From contig AUXH01000048.1 in the NCBI GenBank assembly GCA_000482145.1, positions 1 through 56,263 on the forward strand: a DNA stretch of 56,263 nt, written 5' to 3'. Position numbers and translations under genes: made by a program. Shown one piece after another: positions 27,511 to 37,652 of the stretch (position 1 is its first letter; the number at the start of each line of letters is the position of its first letter). The stretch comes from Strigomonas culicis. Lineage: Eukaryota > Euglenozoa > Kinetoplastea > Trypanosomatida > Trypanosomatidae. The notes beneath the pieces are model-generated. The model saw only the letters and a program-made list of their open reading frames with translations, ran no database searches and had not been told where the DNA came from.

Positions 27511-30369
27511 TTATGCGCTTATTACGGAAGGAGAAAAAAAACGCATCGGGGCCAACGAAGCAGATTTTCCACCAGTGTACGTGATATCCACTCGATTAAT
27601 GGTAAAGGGTCCACGTGAATCCGTCTCTTGTTCCACGCAATCCCACCCTTCAGAATTGATATGGGATACCATCTCATATAATGTCGCGTTGATTCCAGCT
27701 CCATTGCCACTACAGAAGGCTACAACTGTACACAGCTGGTTGGGAGAGACGTCCGAAAGAAGCATGCGATAGGTCGTGAAAAACTGTGCCGAAAAAAGGG
27801 GCTTACACGACACACCCTGCGGACGAAGAACCAATTGCGCACGCACGCGAATGAAAAGTTCACAGCTCGCCGTATCCCAGCGCGCCAGCACCAGGAGGCC
27901 ATTCGCCTCTGCCGGTACGTGGTACAGGGGCAAGTAAATACCGGGGATCGATATTTGGCTCAACGTAGCACTGCCAAACCGCGCACCGCTTTCTCCAGCA
28001 GGTTTTTCACACACCACCAAACCGTGGTCTGCGTACAAGATGGTTTTCGCCGGTACAGAGCTCATTGCAACGTCTCGCTTTACACGCAGCACACCGTCTT
28101 GAGAAACAACGGAGATCCATTTGCGCTCAATTCCAAGAAGGTTAGACAGGTGTGTACGAGAGTCCTTGACACCGGTAGGCAGCTGTTTCATTTTAAATAG
28201 GAATTCAAGTGTGTTTTGGTGACAGCACAGGAGGGCATGTTTCGCCACACGGATATCTGTAAACAGCATGGGCTGCTTGGTACGTGCGCGCAGCATCATC
28301 AGAGTTAAACGATCATATTCGATGGCAGCCTGAGAAGAAGGGTGCTGTCGCAGCATGGAATGCAACGCAGGAAGCCAGCCTTTAGCACGGAACTGTTGGA
28401 AGAGTAATTCCACAAAATCACGATCCTCCAACCATTTGCTAGGTGTTTCCATCAAATGCGCCAGGACACTACTGTCGTCCGCTCCCGTATCTACCGTCAA
28501 AGCTTTTAAGAGGCACATGTCGTAGTATTTCACACACCGCTCCGGCTTTGCTGAAAGCAGCCCACTCACATCTCCGCCGCGGCTCAGTCCCTCCCACACG
28601 TACTTACTTGCACGCAAGCTGGATGCGTCTCGGTCGACGCCCTTCACGAGACGTACAGTCCGCAGCACTTCCGCAGGTATGCCTCTGCTGTCCCTTTGTA
28701 GTGCCGCAAGGGCCTGGAGCCATGGCGCCGAGGGCGGTATAGCGTTCACAAGCGAACAGAGCGTCTTGAAGGCGCGATCGGGCACTTCTCCCTCAAGCGA
28801 TGCGTAGAGGGCAAGTGCCTCTCTCCACCTGCCGTATTGTTTCAACATAAGCATGCTATGGGTTTGTGCTTCGTCTAGCAACGCCGCATCAGCGGTGCTT
28901 TGGGGTATGCGGGCACTGGCAATGAGATTTAACACATCCAGCGCTAGCCACCACTTGCCAGTGTGACGCGCCGTCTGGGAAAGCGAGGCAGCAACAGAAA
29001 GGTTGTCCGTACCACTACCAGTATGGTACTCCCAAATGTACTGTAGGCTGAGTTCATGTTTCCCTGCATCACTAAGAAGCCGTATCGTCTCTGCTAACTG
29101 CTTGCGCCACGACCCATCACCAACCGCCTGCGCGTACTCCGTCTTCTCCAGTGCGTCCTTCCAGTTGGCGGACGCAACACCCGACAGAATGTCACCGCGA
29201 CTTTCTTGCAACTCTCGGAACTTATCAGGTGTTTTCCACCACAGTTCTTTAAGCGCCGTATAGGCACTCGGCCCATTCATTTGGCTAAAAATGTTCGCTA
29301 CAGAGGCACGCATATTTCGGTTTGCTACGCCGCACTGCAACAGCAGTGTGACGTCTGCAGAGGATCCCACGTAAGAAATAATACGACAGGCGTCCTTTTC
29401 TGGTAGCTCCCTTCTACGCAAAAGTACATTGCCCAAGAACACGGAAAGCCCAAATATTCTGAAATCCGCACTCCGCTCCTCGTGCGTGACGACCCATTCG
29501 TACATGTGAAGCAAACGTGGGAGTGTCTCGTGTCCCTGCGCAAGCAGAAGAGCCTGACGCTTCACATGGGATGGCGCCAGAAGCTTTTTTGCACCTTCTT
29601 CTGCCGCCGCGGCAGGCGCTGTCGCCTGAAACAGGTCTGTCAGCCAGGCCGGTGTGAGCGCACGGAGGTCCTGCTGCATCGCATCTGAAACGGGGATGCT
29701 AAAAACAACCTGCCAATCAAACGCCCACAGCAGCAGCTGCATGCTAGCCACAAGCGCATGCCGTTCTTCCTTCGGAATGCTCGCAACCATCTGCTTGGTC
29801 ATTCGCAACAGTTCCAGTGCTCTCGCCCCCACATGCTCGTTTATCGGTTCTCCCAAGTGGGATTTACTGAGAATATACACCGAAAGCGCACGGAGAAGTA
29901 AACCATTCTCTTTTTTCACATGCAGTCCAGTTTGGAAGGAGAGGTTTACCAGGTGCTCAGAGAGGCTCACACACTCCGTATACCGACGTGAGTAAAACAG
30001 AATAAACAAACATTCTACGCCGTCTTCCAAGCGCTCCTTGGAGATAGCCATTGACAAAGCCTTCATCCAGACACTCTCAAGAGCAGCGGTGCCTCGGAGG
30101 AAGGGAGACTCTGTTTGATGTCGCAATTCAACGAGGACCTCATGCGCGACCGTGACGCTGCCCTTCTGAGGATTTATATAGGAAGAAACAGCGTACTTGT
30201 CGAGAGTGACGTCCAGTGCACTTTTCTTCGATGGGGATAGAAAGGGGTACGCCTTCGGTGTCGATTTGGGATCTCGGCCGTACAATTGAAAGAAAGCAGA
30301 GTCCGCCGTCGACATGGGTCGACCCCACTGCACGTGCACCCGTCGACAGGCACACGGGCGTAATCGCAT
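27511..30369 (-). CDS. PPR-like helical protein fused to a degenerate RluA-type pseudouridine synthase domain, 952 aa
   Basis: The Arg-rich start MRLRPCACRRVHVQWGRP looks like a mitochondrial presequence. Residues about 60-750 are helical repeats of the kinetoplastid PPR/TPR kind (for example YGRWREALALYASL, TGKWWLALDVLNLI). Residues about 785-940 follow RluA pseudouridine synthases: TILYADHGLVVCEKPAG matches the VLYEDDHLLVVNKPAG strand, and LYHVPAEANGLLVLA sits where HRLDxxTSGLLLVA is expected. The catalytic Asp is missing (HVPAEANG), so the domain is probably a non-catalytic RNA-binding module. A role in mitochondrial rRNA or ribosome assembly is a reasonable inference. Start is the ATG at 30369; a second ATG 18 codons on is an alternative. 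Confidence 0.75.
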   Translation of the reverse strand: MRLRPCACRRVHVQWGRPMSTADSAFFQLYGRDPKSTPKAYPFLSPSKKSALDVTLDKYAVSSYINPQKGSVTVAHEVLVELRHQTESPFLRGTAALESVWMKALSMAISKERLEDGVECLFILFYSRRYTECVSLSEHLVNLSFQTGLHVKKENGLLLRALSVYILSKSHLGEPINEHVGARALELLRMTKQMVASIPKEERHALVASMQLLLWAFDWQVVFSIPVSDAMQQDLRALTPAWLTDLFQATAPAAAAEEGAKKLLAPSHVKRQALLLAQGHETLPRLLHMYEWVVTHEERSADFRIFGLSVFLGNVLLRRRELPEKDACRIISYVGSSADVTLLLQCGVANRNMRASVANIFSQMNGPSAYTALKELWWKTPDKFRELQESRGDILSGVASANWKDALEKTEYAQAVGDGSWRKQLAETIRLLSDAGKHELSLQYIWEYHTGSGTDNLSVAASLSQTARHTGKWWLALDVLNLIASARIPQSTADAALLDEAQTHSMLMLKQYGRWREALALYASLEGEVPDRAFKTLCSLVNAIPPSAPWLQALAALQRDSRGIPAEVLRTVRLVKGVDRDASSLRASKYVWEGLSRGGDVSGLLSAKPERCVKYYDMCLLKALTVDTGADDSSVLAHLMETPSKWLEDRDFVELLFQQFRAKGWLPALHSMLRQHPSSQAAIEYDRLTLMMLRARTKQPMLFTDIRVAKHALLCCHQNTLEFLFKMKQLPTGVKDSRTHLSNLLGIERKWISVVSQDGVLRVKRDVAMSSVPAKTILYADHGLVVCEKPAGESGARFGSATLSQISIPGIYLPLYHVPAEANGLLVLARWDTASCELFIRVRAQLVLRPQGVSCKPLFSAQFFTTYRMLLSDVSPNQLCTVVAFCSGNGAGINATLYEMVSHINSEGWDCVEQETDSRGPFTINRVDITYTGGKSASLAPMRFFSPSVISA

Positions 30370-30892
30370 CAAGAAAGATGGTGAAAGAGAATACGAAGCA
30401 CGCAAAGAACAACACCAACAACAGAAGAACACTACTTGGGCCTGCGCTGCGTGTAGATCATGACCACGGGACGAACCAAGACGTTGATGTGAGTCGTTTC
30501 TCAAACGTCTGATTTTTTAGTTGAGGTCAATTCTTTGTGTGTCAACAGGAGTAACACAACCAGCAGTGAAAGGAAGAAGAAAGAGAGAGGGGAATATAAG
30601 AGAAGTGGTAGTAGTAGTAGTAGTAGTAGCGTGAGACGAGGGCATTTGTCAACAAACGTAGTTGTAATAGTACTTCCGAATGACCATTGGTCATAGTCAT
30701 CCAATCCCGTCGCACTGAGGTCTTGCCAAACATCTGCAGCCAGGAATGTACTAGTTGTCGATCCAACGTTCAGACTATGCACGCAGCAGCACCACAATAC
30801 TGTACACACCAAACCATGACGTGCAAAGAAGAAGAAAAAAAGGAGAGCACGTCGGTTCGAGTCCATGTTTTACAGATAAATATCAAAGCACG
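30370..30892 (-). other. Intergenic region with (GTA)7
   Basis: Contains a (GTA)7 run at 30608-30629 and T/C-rich tracts on the coding strand. A 121-codon frame (30501-30866) is mostly poly-Leu/Phe from these tracts and is not credible. Confidence 0.5.
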
Positions 30893-31456
30893 TTATTTTT
30901 TCGCGTACTCGGCGCTCGGTATGACGCCGGCGGGGCAGAACGGCTGCCCTTGAGGCAGCGTGGTGAGTGGATGCACGACGTGGGGTTGTAGCTCCGCGGA
31001 CAAGGTGGATTGGATAGCGTTCAGTGTTGCCTGAAGGTCAACCGGCTCGCCTACCTTATTCGCATCTTGAGCTGGGTTAGCCACGTTGGGTGCGGTGCAC
31101 ACGGAAGGGGCGTTAGCCATGTCCATTGCCGCAGGTGCCATGGGTACAACATCAACAGGATAATTGAAAGATGGCGAAGAGCCGTAAACGTACATGAGAG
31201 GTTGGCGGTTGGCGGGCAAAAAGGGTTGGCCGCCTCCCCACACTGAAGCAGCCCCTGGCAGGGAGGCAGCTTGGCCACTACTCGCATGCGCAACGTCGAC
31301 AAAAGGAAACGACCCAGCGCCATAGCCGGCAACGCCAATCGGATCCACAAATGTACCAGCGACACCGTTATTCGCATATGGCATAAAACCGAAGGTATTT
31401 CCTCCCCCATGAGATGGAACAAGCAAGCTTCCGTCTGTTACACGTTTTTCAGTCAT
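30893..31456 (-). CDS. Gly/Ala/Pro-rich protein of unknown function, 187 aa
   Basis: Starts MTEKRVTDGSLLVPSHGGGNTFGF. Low-complexity Gly/Ala/Pro/Val-rich throughout, with scattered aromatic residues (FGFMPY, FPFVDV, MYVYGSSPSFNYP) and one short helical stretch (VDLQATLNAIQSTLSAEL, about 140-157). No membrane segment. Aromatic, Gly-rich, disordered sequence of this kind is frequent in RNA-granule and RNA-binding proteins, but there is no RNA-binding domain. I recognise no family. The ATG at 31456 is the first one in the frame. Confidence 0.6.
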   Translation of the reverse strand: MTEKRVTDGSLLVPSHGGGNTFGFMPYANNGVAGTFVDPIGVAGYGAGSFPFVDVAHASSGQAASLPGAASVWGGGQPFLPANRQPLMYVYGSSPSFNYPVDVVPMAPAAMDMANAPSVCTAPNVANPAQDANKVGEPVDLQATLNAIQSTLSAELQPHVVHPLTTLPQGQPFCPAGVIPSAEYAKK

Positions 31457-31942
31457 CCCTAACAATAATAAGGTCGAGAGAGCTACTTGAGGAGCGCTTC
31501 TTTGCCTAAATATGAACCCTTCATGTAGCAGACAGAATAAAGGAGCGAAGACAGGAAGATCACGGGAGTAAGAAGCACCAAATCAAGCAAAGAGCAATCA
31601 CAGAAAAGAAAGAAACATGAGATCCAAAAGGAAAAGAGAACGCAAACCTACCCAGAAGAACTCTCCAAACCTTACAATCTCTCACACGCATATACAGACA
31701 CACACTCACACACACACACACACAAAGAGAGAGTGAGAGAGGGTGGGCTCGAGTCAGAAAGGATATATATATATATATATATATGGATGCAAAATTAAAC
31801 AAAAAAAAAAACAAGTCTTAGATTAATCACTAAGGACATAAACAAGCATGAAAAAGCAATGTACCAAAAATACAATAATAAAAAAGGAAAGTCGAAAAAT
31901 AAAATTACAGTATAAACGTATAGATTGTATAGATCAACCGTA
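31457..31942 (-). other. Intergenic region rich in microsatellites
   Basis: Holds (CA)n at 31706-31724, (GA)n at 31725-31740 and (AT)n at 31763-31784, plus T-rich stretches on the coding strand. On that strand the GT/CT/AT repeats lie between PDEC and the 187-aa gene. No gene. Confidence 0.7.
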
Positions 31943-34585
31943 TTAACGATTCAAAGCAATCTTGAGGAGACTCACAACGGAAGACAATCGTTTGTGCAAT
32001 TCAACGTCGCTTCCCTGATCATCGGGCAAGTGCTTCTTTCCTTCTTCGAGCACAGGAGAATCCTGAAGAAGAGAACTCATACTCTTTGAATCAACCGCAG
32101 GTTTACACTCAGAGAACCGTTTTCGTTGATAGTTCATTTTGTGTGCAATAACAGCTAGATTCTCGGAGTAAAAGGCAACACGTGATTCCCGCTCTTCAAC
32201 ATCCGAGACCTGCTGCTGAATATCGTGTAGTGCTTCTTCGTAAAAGCCCTTGATGTCCGGCTGCTGAAGACCCTGCTCTTGCTTAGCGAGAGCCTCTTCT
32301 CTGGCTGCCAGGGATGTAGCCTTTTCGCGGATGCGTGTCATTGCCTTTTCGACAGCGGCCTGTTTCTCACGCCGCATCAGGCTCCACTGTCGCTCGTTAT
32401 GGGATGCGACGTGGCGTAGCCGCTTATCCGCCACGGACAGCCGCTCGCTTTGGGCGTGAAGTCGCTCGGTCAGGCCGGAGTAAGTGGACAGGTGAAGAGC
32501 CGTCGCACTCTCAAATTGTTTCATTACGGCAACGACAGTGGAGCAGGTGTGAGCATGGCTCTCTTTAAGGCTGTCGCATTCATTCCGCACCTCGGCCACG
32601 GTGCGCTCCTGTAGCTCATCCTTGTGAACGTACGCCTTACTTGTGAAGCACTTCCTCGCGTCGCCGATCTCATCATGGTAGTAGTCCATCAGCTGCGCGA
32701 GCCGCACAAGTGGCTCGTGCACTTCACTAAACAGTTGCTGCAGGATGTCAAATGTGGGGAAAACGAAGTGCTCCATAAAAAACAGTTGGCCGCGAACTAA
32801 GTTCGCACTGCGGTCTGTACCGGGGCTGCGCGGCAGACGCCTTTCCTGCTCCTCATCTCCCTGCGTGTACATCTCCTCCGTGATGCTCCTCCATTTAAGC
32901 GCCACAGCGATGCCCTTTGTCATGGCGCCAATGTCAGCAGAGTGAAGGATGAAACTGAGGAGCTCCAATCGGTCAGCCGCATCGTCCAGATGGTATCGAT
33001 GGGACCCTGTGTGAGAACCAGCCTGTTCTATGCAAGCCGCATGCGTTGCCATGTCCGTTTTTAACACCATGGTGCTCACAAGGCGGTGGAAAAGGAGAGC
33101 GTCGTCATTCGTCATGTTGACTGTAAAATCCGCCTGCGGGACTGCGAACAAAGAGAAGGCAGTGGCCAGATGCATATGCTCGAGAACACTCTGCCCGCCG
33201 TATTGCAGGTAGACAGGATCGAAAATGTTTTTAAGAAACACTTGGTTCCGGCCTGGGTGCTTGATGTCATGGGTAATGGCTGAAAAAACCACAGCCATTT
33301 TTTCCAGTTTCGTCATGTGAGAGAAGAGGTCACCGCACATCGTCACCAAAGCAACGGCACCTTGTAGAACATCGGCAGCATGTGTGGCGTTGTGGTAGTC
33401 GTTGTCTCGGTAGTTTCGCTCAACGAGCGCCATGTAGTTCGACCACGCCGCCAACTCTTCATCCGAATCGAACAGGGACCACGCCCGTGCCACGTGCCCG
33501 GCACAGCTTTGTAGAACAGAGAACACGTGACGTTTTGCCTCTACAACGTCATATCCCCACATGCAATAGGAGTCTGCAGACGGCAGCGGGTCGGCCTGCA
33601 CGGTGGGCAACTCGAAAATTGTAGGATGCACAATGGAAGGACAACACCAGCGACTTCTCGAAGATGATCCCGTGCCTCCATGGCCCTCTTCCTCCTGTGA
33701 TAAGTGTTTAGATGCCGCTAATTTTTCCAGTTTCTGCTGGCTTTCCGTATTGGCGCACTCGAGTTCGTGTATTGCAGCCGTGAGTCGCTCGTTCGACAAG
33801 GCGCTCTGCTGTGCTGCCGCCTCGGCGTGCTGCACAGACGCGAGAGCCTGCTGCTCACTGGCATCTAGCTCCTTCACGCGCTCGCGCAGAGCCTCAAGCT
33901 CTTGCTCCTTCTCCGACAGCGCTACGGTCAGCGTTGCCACACTGCCCTGAGAGCTGTGCTCCCGCTCCGCGAGTGCCTCCTCCAGGCGTCGGATCTCGGA
34001 TGCCTGCGCAGCCTTTTGGCCTAGAACGGTGCTCCGCTCCTCAACGAGCGTCTCGGCCATCTCCTGCGCCTTGCGCTCCGCCTCATCCCTCGCGGCGTGA
34101 TGGACGGCGACCTCCTGCTGCAATTGCGTTACGAGCAACTGCGCTGCGTCCCGTTCCCTCGCCTTTAGACGGAGCGTTTGTATGAGTTCATCATTTTCTT
34201 GCCTAAGCTGGGTCGATTTGTCCAAGAGGGCTTGCACGTTGCTTTCGACCATTGTCTTCACACCATCATCTGCGTCTGTCTTGTCATGCGCCTTGAATTC
34301 CGAGGGAGCGGCAGAGACTTGCGCGGGCGTGGGCCCTGCACGCCGGTGGTCTTGCACCGTTTGAAAGCATGCCAAGCACACTTGAAACGGGTGCGTGCGG
34401 GGCCCGAGGGAAAGCTGCGCGGTAAGACAGGAGGAGCAGAACATGCGTCCGCAGCAGCCGCAATTCCCTTTGGAGGTGAACCTGCTCAGTGGCTTGTCGC
34501 ACACAAAACACGCTGCCGAGGATTTCACCCATTTATCTTCTGGTACAGGAAAACCTTGAGGAAAGGTATACATATTCTTCTCCAT
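31943..34585 (-). CDS. PDEC: FYVE-type zinc finger class I cyclic-nucleotide phosphodiesterase, 880 aa
   Basis: Order: FYVE-like zinc finger (Cys at 26, 29, 42, 45, 50, 53, 70, 73), coiled coil about 100-320, class I PDE domain about 340-660, second coiled coil about 670-850. Catalytic signatures: HNATHAADV (about 396-404), the HDIKHPGRNQVF metal-binding motif (about 437), HSADIGAM (about 546). This is the kinetoplastid PDEC arrangement, with an N-terminal FYVE domain and cAMP hydrolysis; in T. cruzi this family is linked to osmoregulation. The finger lacks the basic RRHHCR motif that binds PI3P (here KGNCGCCGR). The start at 34585 follows a strong acceptor. Confidence 0.93.
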   Translation of the reverse strand: MEKNMYTFPQGFPVPEDKWVKSSAACFVCDKPLSRFTSKGNCGCCGRMFCSSCLTAQLSLGPRTHPFQVCLACFQTVQDHRRAGPTPAQVSAAPSEFKAHDKTDADDGVKTMVESNVQALLDKSTQLRQENDELIQTLRLKARERDAAQLLVTQLQQEVAVHHAARDEAERKAQEMAETLVEERSTVLGQKAAQASEIRRLEEALAEREHSSQGSVATLTVALSEKEQELEALRERVKELDASEQQALASVQHAEAAAQQSALSNERLTAAIHELECANTESQQKLEKLAASKHLSQEEEGHGGTGSSSRSRWCCPSIVHPTIFELPTVQADPLPSADSYCMWGYDVVEAKRHVFSVLQSCAGHVARAWSLFDSDEELAAWSNYMALVERNYRDNDYHNATHAADVLQGAVALVTMCGDLFSHMTKLEKMAVVFSAITHDIKHPGRNQVFLKNIFDPVYLQYGGQSVLEHMHLATAFSLFAVPQADFTVNMTNDDALLFHRLVSTMVLKTDMATHAACIEQAGSHTGSHRYHLDDAADRLELLSFILHSADIGAMTKGIAVALKWRSITEEMYTQGDEEQERRLPRSPGTDRSANLVRGQLFFMEHFVFPTFDILQQLFSEVHEPLVRLAQLMDYYHDEIGDARKCFTSKAYVHKDELQERTVAEVRNECDSLKESHAHTCSTVVAVMKQFESATALHLSTYSGLTERLHAQSERLSVADKRLRHVASHNERQWSLMRREKQAAVEKAMTRIREKATSLAAREEALAKQEQGLQQPDIKGFYEEALHDIQQQVSDVEERESRVAFYSENLAVIAHKMNYQRKRFSECKPAVDSKSMSSLLQDSPVLEEGKKHLPDDQGSDVELHKRLSSVVSLLKIALNR

Positions 34586-34901
34586 TGCAACTTGAAGAGA
34601 AATGGAAACTAAAAGAAAAAAGGTAAAGAGTAAGAAACAAAAGGAACGTGAACATGGTATATCGTATAACACACAAAGAAAAGCAAGCAATTGTGTTTTT
34701 TTCTTAAAAAAAAAAGCACCGAGAACCGAAAAAAAAAACAGACAGTGAACATAAACTCTTCTCGCACTTGTCATGAAGCCTTCGTTGCCGTTGGTACTCG
34801 TTACTTCTGCGACGCCCCTTCATAATGCTGATACGATGGATAAGTGTTTAAGCAAAAACAACTATATATATGTAAACGTGCGAAAGGGAGTAGAACACGT
34901 C
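34586..34901 (-). promoter_or_regulatory. Spacer with trans-splice acceptor for PDEC
   Basis: Coding strand: CTTTACCTTTTTTCTTTTAG with AG at 34609-34610, 24 nt before the PDEC ATG. The rest of the gap is the 3' UTR of RTEL1 and T-rich spacer; no gene seen. Confidence 0.65.
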
Positions 34902-37652
34902 TTAACACGTCCTACTTTTCTTGCGCATAAATTGCGCGTACAGTGGTCGCAAATCCTCAGGGATATAGCGACCACACTCTTGGGAAATAAGGACGTAATT
35001 ATCAGGATCTGCCTGGGCGAAGAGAGATTCGAGATCCTCCACAAGCGGCCTCAGATTATGTTGGACCGTCGGCTCGTCCATACTCACAGATCGACAGGAG
35101 GCTATTTTCTTTAGGGTGTCTTTAAATTCATCATATCTGACAGCGTCCAGACGACTCTTCAGAAAGGCGCAGAATTCTCTTGAAGAGTTACCAAAGTCCG
35201 GCAACGGCTTCTTTTGTGCCAAAGCAGCAGTGCTGACGCTTTGCTTCGGCATGGTAACCTTGGAAAGCCAGATAGGGGTCCGAGCTGTCGCAACAGCTAT
35301 ACCGAAATCCCGCTTAAGGGTCTCCGGTTTTTCTGAGGCCTCCGTAATGGCTTTTTGCACGGCCGTTTTTTGATGCTCCACCGCTTTTTCTTGCTTCTGC
35401 GCTGCATATGTCTTGGCCTTGTCGGAGGAATCAGGTACCGTTGCATCACCACTAGCATCGTTCTGTGAAGCGAGGATAACGAATGGCGCGTGTTTTTCTG
35501 CCACAGGAGGCCGATATTTTTGAAAAAAGTGAGCAATCATCGCGTAGGTCAAGCGGAACTCGGAGTGGACCACTGTTTCGCGGGCAATCCACGAAGAGAG
35601 CAATGTCGTTGAATCCCTAAACCGTTCATCCGCCAAAACGAGGGCACCGTAGTCATCCTTGTGGCGAATAACACGCCCAAGGCATTGATTAACCGCGCGA
35701 AAGGCCTCGTTTCGGTACCAATCCTCGCCCGTAAACGGCTTCCCGTTAACAGACGGACGTGTATGTGCAATCCGATTTAGGTAGTCACGCTTCAAGCGAA
35801 TGAACAGGTCCGCGTTATTCGCAAAAGGGATGCCAGTCACAATGACGCAACGTCCATGGTGATCGGAGAAGTCGACACCCTCGCTGATTTTACCCCTGCA
35901 CACGGCCAGCAGGATGGCCCCGCGCGTCCGGTTGCTGTCCACGGCACTCTGAAACTCGTTGATGACAGTTTTCAGGTCTGCATTGCTGGCCGGTTCGACA
36001 AACACAGGCTTCCTTTCCGTGAGCATACCCCACACCGTCTTTTCATCTCGGTTGTCTGCGGAGCCGGCGCGCCACAAGTCAAGAGCGCCGTTTAAGGCAA
36101 TGTAACTTGGGAAAAATACAAGTGTGCCGCCAGGCACATTGCGGCAAACGTTGACCAAACTCATCCCTAGAGCGATGCGGTAGTCGACACTGTTGCGGAA
36201 CGCGTAGCTACCATTCAGCCGCTGATTGCCAGGCCCTCTTGTCAGAACTGCGGATACGACCTGGCCAGGCTGGATCACATGGGAGCCCACGAGGCACACA
36301 TCAAACTGGACACCGAGCTCCGCGGCAAAGTGGTCGAGCGGGGACAGCGTCCCACTCGTCAGCAAGAGCGTGCGGCACGCCGATGCGATGGCCTGAAGGT
36401 CGCCGGAAGTGTCCAAGCGCCAAAACCCTAAAATGCGGCTCTCATGTCCTGAACTCTGCGATTGCGACGGTGCCTTCCTCAGCACAAAACGTGTAGACGC
36501 ATTGTCCTCCTCCGTTGTGAAGACGCTTGTCAGAAACTGCTGCACCCGAGGTAGCCCACATGCAGGCTGCTCCGTGGCCGCCAAGTGCTCGACCGCCTTG
36601 TTTAGTGCATCGTTCAAGCCACGCCCGCCGGCAGTGCCCTCAAATACGTCTCTTGTGATGAGCGCCTTTAATAAGAAGCTGTACATCTCAGACCCCGGCC
36701 GCACCACTTCGTCATCCGTGTCATTGCACTCAGCAGACCCGGCCGACTCGGATCCAAACTTTTCTTGCAGCACCAATGCCTCCAGTTTTGTCAAAACAAT
36801 CTTCAAAGATGCAAACTCCTCTTGAAGTGAGCTGATCTCCGAAGCATTTGCATCCTCTGAGGCCAACACAACTTTGAGCAGCGCAATAACACGCGAACAG
36901 TCATGAATAGCATTACTCAAATCCAGCGGTAACAGATCCTGGCATGCGGAAGCATTGAGCACGGACCCCAGATTGTGTGCCTCATCAATTATAATGATAG
37001 AAGACTTCAGCTCCAGTGCCATCTGTCGGCGGAGCGATGGATCAAACATGTAGTTATACGGCATAAAAACGATATCCGCCTCCTTGGACGCATCCCGCTC
37101 ATAATAGTACGGACAAAAAACACACTTACGTCCTTCTCTTGTAATATCTTCAATGTCATGGATCACGGCTTCATCGGAGAGCAGTGGGGTATTTTTCATT
37201 TGCATGGTCCGATAAAAGCGACAGTTCTTATCGGCGCGCAGTGCGTTGCAGAGCGATTGCTGCGCCTGCCCGGACTGAAGCTTCAGAACTTCGTTGTTGA
37301 CGCACAGGTGCTCTCGACTTCCCAGCACCGCCATTGTAATCTCCTTTGCATAAGCGGTGCGCTTCAGCTCCCGAATGACCTGAGCCAACTGGGCGTGCGT
37401 GCGGCTGCAGTAAATAATTCTGCAGCCCTCGTACGCCTCCCCACAAAAGCGGCGCTTTTGAGCTAGCCGGTACGCGAGTGTGGCGCAGAGAAGGCTCATG
37501 GTTTTCCCCGTTCCAGTGGGGGACTCGAGCAGCCCATGCACACCGAGCTTCAGAGCCGTCATAACACTTCGCATGTATTCGAGCTGCGCATCGTAGGGTG
37601 TAAACGGGAATTCCACATTCACCCCTTCTATGTCAAAGGTAACGGAGGCCAT
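34902..37652 (-). CDS. RTEL1: RTEL1-type Fe-S DNA helicase, 916 aa
   Basis: XPD/Rad3-family 5'-3' helicase. Walker A is SPTGTGKT (44-51), Walker B DEAH (223-226). Four Fe-S cysteines are C117, C135, C144 and C180; their spacing (18, 9, 36) almost equals that of human RTEL1 (18, 9, 35). GVNVEFPFTPYDAQLEYM, LGSREHLC, DIEDI and ADIVFMPYNY are RTEL1 features that separate it from XPD, FANCJ and DDX11. The C-terminal 85 residues (FLKSRLDAVRYDEF...CGRYIPEDLRPLY) resemble the harmonin-N-like domain that only RTEL1 carries. The enzyme dismantles D-loops, T-loops and G-quadruplexes in recombination and at telomeres. No RING end is seen. ATG at 37652; acceptor AG at 37693-37694. Confidence 0.9.
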   Translation of the reverse strand: MASVTFDIEGVNVEFPFTPYDAQLEYMRSVMTALKLGVHGLLESPTGTGKTMSLLCATLAYRLAQKRRFCGEAYEGCRIIYCSRTHAQLAQVIRELKRTAYAKEITMAVLGSREHLCVNNEVLKLQSGQAQQSLCNALRADKNCRFYRTMQMKNTPLLSDEAVIHDIEDITREGRKCVFCPYYYERDASKEADIVFMPYNYMFDPSLRRQMALELKSSIIIIDEAHNLGSVLNASACQDLLPLDLSNAIHDCSRVIALLKVVLASEDANASEISSLQEEFASLKIVLTKLEALVLQEKFGSESAGSAECNDTDDEVVRPGSEMYSFLLKALITRDVFEGTAGGRGLNDALNKAVEHLAATEQPACGLPRVQQFLTSVFTTEEDNASTRFVLRKAPSQSQSSGHESRILGFWRLDTSGDLQAIASACRTLLLTSGTLSPLDHFAAELGVQFDVCLVGSHVIQPGQVVSAVLTRGPGNQRLNGSYAFRNSVDYRIALGMSLVNVCRNVPGGTLVFFPSYIALNGALDLWRAGSADNRDEKTVWGMLTERKPVFVEPASNADLKTVINEFQSAVDSNRTRGAILLAVCRGKISEGVDFSDHHGRCVIVTGIPFANNADLFIRLKRDYLNRIAHTRPSVNGKPFTGEDWYRNEAFRAVNQCLGRVIRHKDDYGALVLADERFRDSTTLLSSWIARETVVHSEFRLTYAMIAHFFQKYRPPVAEKHAPFVILASQNDASGDATVPDSSDKAKTYAAQKQEKAVEHQKTAVQKAITEASEKPETLKRDFGIAVATARTPIWLSKVTMPKQSVSTAALAQKKPLPDFGNSSREFCAFLKSRLDAVRYDEFKDTLKKIASCRSVSMDEPTVQHNLRPLVEDLESLFAQADPDNYVLISQECGRYIPEDLRPLYAQFMRKKSRTC

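Noticed and set aside
30501..30866. 121-codon minus-strand frame with ATG
   Set aside because: Over half is poly-Leu/Phe/Ser from T/C tracts in the spacer upstream of the PPR/RluA gene; the middle is unlike any protein I know.
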